From: Pedobacter jejuensis
Lineage (GTDB): Bacteria; Bacteroidota; Bacteroidia; Sphingobacteriales; Sphingobacteriaceae
Assembly (NCBI RefSeq): GCF_003725795.1
Contig: NZ_RBEE01000004.1
Coordinates: forward strand, 1 to 64,000
Direction of reading: 5' to 3'
Length of the DNA stretch: 64,000 bases
Below the pieces are notes generated by a model. It was given only the letters and a program-made list of their open reading frames with translations, was not told the origin of the DNA and did not search any database. Shown here one piece after another: positions 63,232 to 64,000 of the stretch (position 1 is its first letter; each line of letters opens with the position of its first letter). The translations under genes and the position numbers were made by a program.

Positions 63232-63985
63232 ATTGTTTTACTAATTTTTTAAATGATGGATGTAAAGAAACCACTTCACCAAAAATTAAAAGTGCGGGCG
63301 CTTTAATGTTGTTTTGCTGAACCAAACTCTCGATGGTTTCTACCACGCCAACCACTAATTTCTCATCTTCCGAAGAACCATTTTGAATTACCGCTGCAGG
63401 CAAATGATGTCTTCCTGCGGCTTTAAAAATCTCAACGATTTTCGCCAATTTTTTCAAACCCATTAATACTAAAACCGTTGCATTTGATTCTGCTGCCTGA
63501 TAAATATCGTTAGAGACTTCGCCAGATGTAGTTGTACCTGTAATTACCCAAAAACTCTCGCTCAATCCACGGTGTGTAACGGGGATTTGTTGTAAACCTG
63601 GAACACCGATTGAACTCGAAATACCCGGAATCACATCCACCGGAATGCTGTAAGATGCCGCATAATCCAATTCCTCATATCCTCTGCCGAAAACAAATGG
63701 GTCGCCACCTTTTAGGCGTACCACATGCCCATAATTCAAGGCGTAATCAATCATCAGTTTATTAATCGTTTCTTGTGGATAAGAATGTTCTCCAGAACGC
63801 TTGCCAACGTAAACTTTTATGGCCTCAGCTGGAGCATGTTCTAATAAGGCCTCATTGGTTAAGGCATCATACAATACCACATCTGCTGCTTGCAAAGCTT
63901 TAACACCTTTCAAGGTCAGCAAATCCGGGTCACCCGGACCAGCACCTAAAAGCGTAATTTTTGATTCTTTATTTTGATTAACCAT
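63215..63985 (-). CDS. cobA: Uroporphyrinogen-III C-methyltransferase
   Basis: A 256-residue SUMT that makes precorrin-2, the branch to siroheme. It has the SAM-binding LLGAGPGDPDLLTLKGVKAL near 13-32, KVYVGKRSG, RLKGGDPFVFGRG near 93-105 and the VLVLMGLKK segment. It precedes and overlaps the siroheme-synthase/TSUP fusion, so precorrin-2 made here would be passed on to the fused domain. The broken copy at 55621 is its paralogue. Confidence 0.95.
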   Translation of the reverse strand: MVNQNKESKITLLGAGPGDPDLLTLKGVKALQAADVVLYDALTNEALLEHAPAEAIKVYVGKRSGEHSYPQETINKLMIDYALNYGHVVRLKGGDPFVFGRGYEELDYAASYSIPVDVIPGISSSIGVPGLQQIPVTHRGLSESFWVITGTTTSGEVSNDIYQAAESNATVLVLMGLKKLAKIVEIFKAAGRHHLPAAVIQNGSSEDEKLVVGVVETIESLVQQNNIKAPALLIFGEVVSLHPSFKKLVKQYASIA

Positions 63986-64000
63986 AGTTTTTTAATTATT

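Overview
The window looks like a chromosomal stretch from a Bacteroidota bacterium of the Sphingobacteriaceae, probably Pedobacter or a close relative. This rests on the low GC content, the short (286 aa) Bacteroidota-type primary sigma factor, promoters of the TTG-N19-TAnnTTTG type, family pairs typical of the phylum (DUF3822 with rsmD, DUF4173, tandem MacB/FtsX-like permeases with a conserved N-terminus), and abundant hairpin-rich intergenic repeats. The genus is inferred from family resemblance, not from a database search.

Layout. 1-693 is a 293-bp tandem repeat without genes. 694-11122 carries a RecD-like helicase, a DisA_N-related DACNV protein, DUF3822-rsmD, a cystathionine beta-synthase-type enzyme, dprA, and a three-gene operon (pre-ATP-grasp-like protein, degenerate HAD protein, S41 lipoprotein protease). 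11223-15189 holds a LolD-like ATPase and a membrane-protein/winged-helix/DUF4173 group that shares a duplicated palindromic upstream element. 15406-26921 is mostly housekeeping: sucC, a DUF2975-DUF2975-HTH operon, rpoD, a small ABC pair, amn, tig-clpP-clpX, tRNA-Leu and a BtuF-like protein.

27081-45867 is the most distinctive region. Reading leftwards from 42737 are an RND-type membrane-fusion protein, a small secreted protein, an ABC ATPase, five tandem MacB-type permeases (789-806 aa) and a second ATPase broken by a nonsense codon. Divergent to these is an NtrC-type response regulator with its histidine kinase. The shared intergenic region contains a near-consensus sigma-54 -24/-12 element just upstream of the fusion-protein gene, and two 16-bp palindromes spaced 21 bp centre to centre, as expected for enhancer sites of the regulator. 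I read this as a two-component, sigma-54-controlled export module.

45995-53965 covers storage and stress sugar metabolism: fused trehalose-phosphate synthase/phosphatase, a GH15 hydrolase and glgA-glgC. The glgAC pair is flanked by inverted arrays of a structured ~245-bp repeat, with three units on one side and six on the other.

55621-63985 holds a nonsense-disrupted second copy of a cobA-like gene, a lipoprotein, a bestrophin and an assimilatory sulfate reduction cluster (cobA, a siroheme-synthase/TSUP transporter fusion, an Fe-S type cysH, cysD, cysN). No insertion sequence, CRISPR array, rRNA or prophage was recognised.
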